Part shown: positions 59,690 through 64,000 of the stretch, in pieces | Layout of the letters: each line of letters opens with the position of its first letter | Position numbering within the stretch: the stretch's first letter is position 1 | Origin: Dermanyssus gallinae | Taxonomy: Eukaryota; Arthropoda; Arachnida; Mesostigmata; Dermanyssidae | NCBI GenBank assembly: GCA_003439945.1 | Contig: QVRM01003985.1 | Location: 366,001 to 430,000, forward strand | Direction of reading: 5' to 3' | DNA: 64,000 nt | The notes under the pieces: model-generated | Database searches by the model: none | What the model saw: only the letters and a program-made list of their open reading frames with translations | Told to the model about the DNA's origin: nothing | Program-made: the position numbers and the translations under genes

Positions 59690-59915
59690 CCAGCTTAATC
59701 TTAATAATGTGAAAGCCGGTATCGAAACGCTGCCATGGTATCGAAACGCTAATATCGTACTTTAAACAATTTGGTTTTGTCATGAATCCGACCAAGACGA
59801 AACTAGTCTTGCTCCGCACCCCTCAGAAGACATCGAAGCTGAAACTGGACACAAGTAATATATCACTCCAAATCGGCAATTATTGGCATTGGGCAATCCA
59901 GAATCACCCCTGTGA
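59690..59915 (+). pseudogene. Reverse-transcriptase fragment of a LINE
   Basis: FKQFGFVMNPTKTKLVLLRT (about 59763-59822), followed by PQKTSKLKLDTSNISLQIG, matches the part of a CR1-like reverse transcriptase just after the active-site Asp-Asp, where 'GxxxNxxKTKxxxF' is usual. Preceding residues (AGIETLPWYRNANIV) are poorly preserved and the active site itself is missing. An (AAT)n tract lies about 160 bp downstream (60076-60185) and may be this element's tail. Confidence 0.5.
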
Positions 59916-60075
59916 TGTGTGTATTTTATTCTAAATATTGTTCCTCACTAATGGCGATGTATTGCATCTAAGTTACTAAGCCACTAGCATATTATTTCTA
60001 AGTTTGTAAAGACGGGATTAAGAGAGGATGCTCTCTTTTGTTAGGTTTCAATACCAATTGGCGGCGCTTGAGTTG

Positions 60076-60185
<110 letters not shown>

Positions 60186-60617
60186 CAACCTTTAGCATTG
60201 TCTAGTTTTACAAAGTACACATTGTTGACGTTCTCGTCGTCTTGGTTAGGGGTGTTATTACCAACATTCGTTGTATTTGGCCGCTTCTCGAAATGTCGAC
60301 AATTCCGAGTTGCTGTGGCATAGTGGCAGTATACTGCACCTTTAATTTATAAGAAACCATAGGCCTATGTTTGGTGGTAGTGCACGCCTGTGCGCGTGGG
60401 TGGATGAGTGCATAGTTCTCATAAACGGTGCTCCCGCAAACACTGCCAGGAACTGCCTGCAAAGTAATCAACTGCGTTTGCTCTCCGATTTGCTATGGTT
60501 GGGTTTGCTAATAAAAAAACGCACTGACAGTAACTAAACTACAATTAGTAATAAGCCCCCAAAAACAACAACCACGACGGCGACAACAACAATAACAACA
60601 ACAGTGAAGAGAAGGGA

Positions 60618-60618
<1 letters not shown>

Positions 60619-60711
<93 letters not shown>
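60619..60711. repeat. (ATT)n microsatellite
   Basis: About 92 bp of uninterrupted ATT, the opposite orientation to its neighbours at 60076 and 61138. Confidence 0.98.
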
Positions 60712-60712
<1 letters not shown>

Positions 60713-60797
60713 CTGCTCAGTTTTGCAAATAGTTTATGCTAATACGTGAAAACCTTCCTCTGACTAATGGATGAACTAAAAAAAATTAAGAAGGCTG

Positions 60798-61056
60798 TTT
60801 TTAATTCTAGACCATCCTCCATCCCGAGCGGGCTTAGAACTCACCGTGAGGTATATCTTCAATACACCTAGGGCTGGACATATTGAGATGTCTAGGGTTT
60901 CCCCAACAGTCGTTGTGGCAGCATGGCCGCTGACTCTCAGCGGTACGGTTTATCATCTATTCTTAACGAGCATCGCTCAAAGAAAACTCGATCAATAACA
61001 GAGATCGCACCGGCGACGCCCCGGTAGACGACAACCATGACTAGCGCACTATTTGT
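60798..61056 (-). mobile_element. SINE-like family C, full copy
   Basis: On the minus strand it starts near tagtgcgctagtcatggttg, with a B-box-like gccggtgcgatctctg, and continues with tttctttgagcgatgctcg and gatgataaacc. It then reads agacatctcaatatgtccag, attgaagatatacctcacgg and gatggtctagaattaaaaa at its end. Its head matches 14135-14248 and its tail matches 19924-20021, so those two partial copies are joined here. The tRNA relation of the head is weaker than in families A and B. It could also be a LINE 3' fragment or a MITE. Confidence 0.6.
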
Positions 61057-61135
61057 TTCATAATATGCGCGATAGAATACCCTCATTCAAGAGAATAAAC
61101 TCGGATTCCCAAATCCAAGGCTTGGGGAACAAATA

Positions 61136-61137
<2 letters not shown>

Positions 61138-61193
<56 letters not shown>
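61138..61193. repeat. (AAT)n microsatellite
   Basis: About 55 bp of AAT, directly before the LINE 3' end. Confidence 0.97.
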
Positions 61194-61194
<1 letters not shown>

Positions 61195-61218
61195 ACCACA
61201 CTTTTACACCACAGCTCA

Positions 61219-61682
<464 letters not shown>

Positions 61683-61689
61683 ACGGCCT

Positions 61690-62752
61690 CGAAAACCGAA
61701 GGGCTCGTGGTTTCTGCCCGTTACGTACTGGTTTCATTGATATAGTTTGGCTGTGTCGCCGAGTCACTAGTGGAGCAGGCAACAATTAGAAACGAGGCAA
61801 GCAAAGCAGATTGCGCCATCAGAGGCGTTCCGCTGGGGGTTCGTTAGTAGAAGGACGTCCCAATCAACACGCACTGGACTAAGACGTGCGCAGAGATCAG
61901 CACGCATTGGATTAAGCAATACGCAGGTCTGAGAAGTTTTAGAAACCTTCGATTCGAACATCCGAAGGCCGTACTGTGCTCAAAGTGGCTCACGACTTTT
62001 TCAGGCTGGCTTAGGCTTAAAACCATGCCCCCACCACTGTTCGGCACTAAACTGGATGCTCATTCCTTACTCGAAGCCTGCGCGTTGAGCTTAGGCGTTC
62101 TAGTGTCTAACCCCTTTTTAGGTATACGAAATGGCGCAGCGCAACATGCAAAAGTGACGAATAGCATTTTTTGCCTCTAAAATTCGAGGTGTCTTAAGTA
62201 TTCTGAACCTATCAGGCATCGAAGACTCTGAAAACCTTCATAAGGGGAATTCATCTAAGTGCATGTGAGGTAACACGCAATATCGATGAGACGTCACGTA
62301 TTCGGGTAACATGCTGCCACTGCGGATCTGTAGGAGAAACACCGCCACAGTATGCCATGGAGTGGGAATGAAATATGATCATTGCAGGGTCGACTGTCTC
62401 ACAGTTTACTGTTTGAACAGGTTTACTAATTGAACGTGTGTATTGGTTGAAGTAGAAGCAATAATGGAAGTTGCTAAGCGACCAATGTGCGCCAGAACCA
62501 GGGTAATGTCTGCCGTTCCGATGAGTACCAAGTATGAACTGAAACGTAAATTAACTTCAACTAAAACCTGTAAGTTCTATGGAAGATCGCTTCGCAACAA
62601 ATGCGACTCGCGCCAGGACTCAACCCGCAACTCCTCGTGTCAAGGTCGCAGGCTGTCCCCTTATATAATCTCGTCGAGGTACATACACGTAACGCTATAA
62701 ACACAATGTATATATATATGTACATTATTTTTCGCTTGACATGATTACCTCA

Positions 62753-62799
<47 letters not shown>

Positions 62800-62868
62800 C
62801 ATAAATATATAGGTTTTATTAATGACCTAAATACACATGCCACCATTTTAAATCAAGGACGCTAAAAG

Positions 62869-62900
<32 letters not shown>

Positions 62901-62970
62901 CGGTGCACGTGCAAACGCTTTAATGACTTCACATACACCACAAAATGTTAAAAAAATCAGATGCAAATTA

Positions 62971-63016
<46 letters not shown>

Positions 63017-63490
63017 ACGCCGCACGCATCCTGTACGTACTATCAAGGTGCCTATGCCATTATACTGCACGTGTAAGCAATCACCTCGTAGTAGCATCGT
63101 CGTACGAAAACACTGTCTCTTTTCCTGTGTGCTATGTTAGAGCTAGCAAGAGTCAGCAATACAGCCAATGATGCCACATACGAACGAGCTCGTTTGTTGT
63201 TATCGCAAGTAAGTTAATAAGTAAGTTGCTAGTGGTGCCCCGCTAGTGCCGTTAACACAGCTGGCAATTGCCTGAAGATACGAACGAGAACTACCTGTAA
63301 GTAAGGTCGGCATAAAAACAACAACGACGACGCTGACGACGGCCACGACGATGATGTTCCCGTAAAGCTGGCGTAAAGCACGGTGGTTATTGGACGACGG
63401 TGTAGCGGCGCAGTGCCCTCTAACATCCGTCCAGAGATAGGGGGACTTCTATCTTGATGGGTGTCGAGCATCTGTCGACCGCATAATGGA
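61690..63490. other. Stretch without a recognised gene
   Basis: Unique sequence with (TA)n at 62755-62811, 62871-62899 and 62975-63012. Two weak hints: CCHCGSVGETPPQYAMEW near 62310-62365, which resembles a LINE Cys/His tail, and a minus-strand B-box-like gcgggttgagtcctgg near 62620-62635. Neither is strong enough for a separate call. Confidence 0.4.
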
Positions 63491-63501
63491 ATTACTTCGA
63501 C

Positions 63502-63770
63502 ATTGCCTATTCTCTCTCTCCCTCTCTTCCTTTCAATCTCTTTCTCTATATGCCTTTCTCTTTCTCTCTCCTTATGCCTTTCTCTTGCTACCTCTCTGTC
63601 TATATGCCTTTCTCTTTATCTCTCTAATGCCTTTCTCTTTATCTCCCTAATGCCTTTCTCTTGCTACCTCTCTGCCTATATGCCTTTCTCTCTCTCCTTA
63701 TGGCTTTTTCTCTATATCTCCCTATTTGCGTTTCCCCCTATCTTTCTCTCTCTCTCTACCTTCCTCGAAG
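63502..63770. repeat. CT-rich minisatellite (atgcctttctct units)
   Basis: About 270 bp of almost pure pyrimidine strand. The phrase atgcctttctctt recurs about seven times at 22-32 bp spacing, separated by tctctctcc and gctacctctctg variants. Confidence 0.9.
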
Positions 63771-64000
63771 GTTGCCCGTGTCAACGAATGACAGAAGACC
63801 ATTACGAGATTACGTTCCAGGAAGCCAGCAGGACCACCGGCACCGCTGCGCCGTCACCAGCCGCAACAACGCCAGGCACAATACATTTCACGAGCGAATA
63901 CGTGACTAATGCTCAAGGAACGAATCAAGCACGATGGGTGGCAGCGAAGACCAGAACAACAACAACAACAGCAACATTACCGACAACGGCAACTGTACCA

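Noticed and set aside
63229..63471. Frame with a possible membrane helix (NIIVVAVVSVVVVFMPTLL in an alternative frame)
   Set aside because: The helix is encoded by GTC/GTT-type triplets of a low-complexity patch, and a stop lies shortly upstream.

Overview
This is a repeat-laden stretch of an animal nuclear genome. Protein-coding content is sparse and split by long introns, GT/AG splice sites fit the reading frames, and simple repeats ((TA)n, (CAA)n, (AAT)n), tRNA-derived SINEs, LINE relics and a mariner element are everywhere. An arthropod is the best fit, because the transposase resembles arthropod mariners and the ZYG11-family protein is clearly metazoan. A mite or tick is possible but is only an inference.

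Left part (1-25 kb): one well supported gene lies on the minus strand. It is a ZYG11-family (ZYG11B-like) substrate receptor of a cullin-2 ubiquitin ligase. Six coding exons (24736-24512, 19384-19229, 8217-7928, 3777-3523, 2826-2343, 1922-1734) join in frame into 533 codons with no stop. They carry an N-terminal BC box, leucine-rich repeats and the first part of an armadillo-like region. The C-terminal part lies beyond the left edge of the window. The introns (420 bp to 11 kb) hold SINEs, a LINE 3' tail, a fold-back element, a near-perfect hairpin and many microsatellites. Microsatellites sit within 16-40 nt of the splice sites of exons 2, 3 and 5.

Middle (25-43 kb): no convincing gene. There are GC-richer, promoter-like stretches (about 32.2-32.7 kb), long CAN-trinucleotide tracts and (TA)n tracts, and one LINE relic (29.2-29.9 kb) with reverse-transcriptase end and zinc-finger tail motifs.

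Right part (43-64 kb): a transposon graveyard. It holds an endonuclease/reverse-transcriptase LINE relic (44.2-45.4 kb), a second element fragment (46.8-47.2 kb, minus), a complete but triply damaged mariner in a (TA)n tract with a tRNA-derived SINE inside it (51.0-52.5 kb), a second transposase relic (58.3-58.7 kb, minus), a reverse-transcriptase fragment (59.7-59.9 kb), a full copy of a third SINE-like family (60.8-61.06 kb), and a LINE 3' end whose tail is the (TAA)n microsatellite at 61.55-61.68 kb. Two weak exon candidates (about 54.8-55.15 kb minus, and 57.96-58.24 kb plus) are recorded with low confidence.

No coherent new molecular system was found. The most original observations concern the retroposon families (two SINE copies with long target-site duplications, a nested SINE, LINE tails that generate AAT microsatellites) and the fold-back elements.
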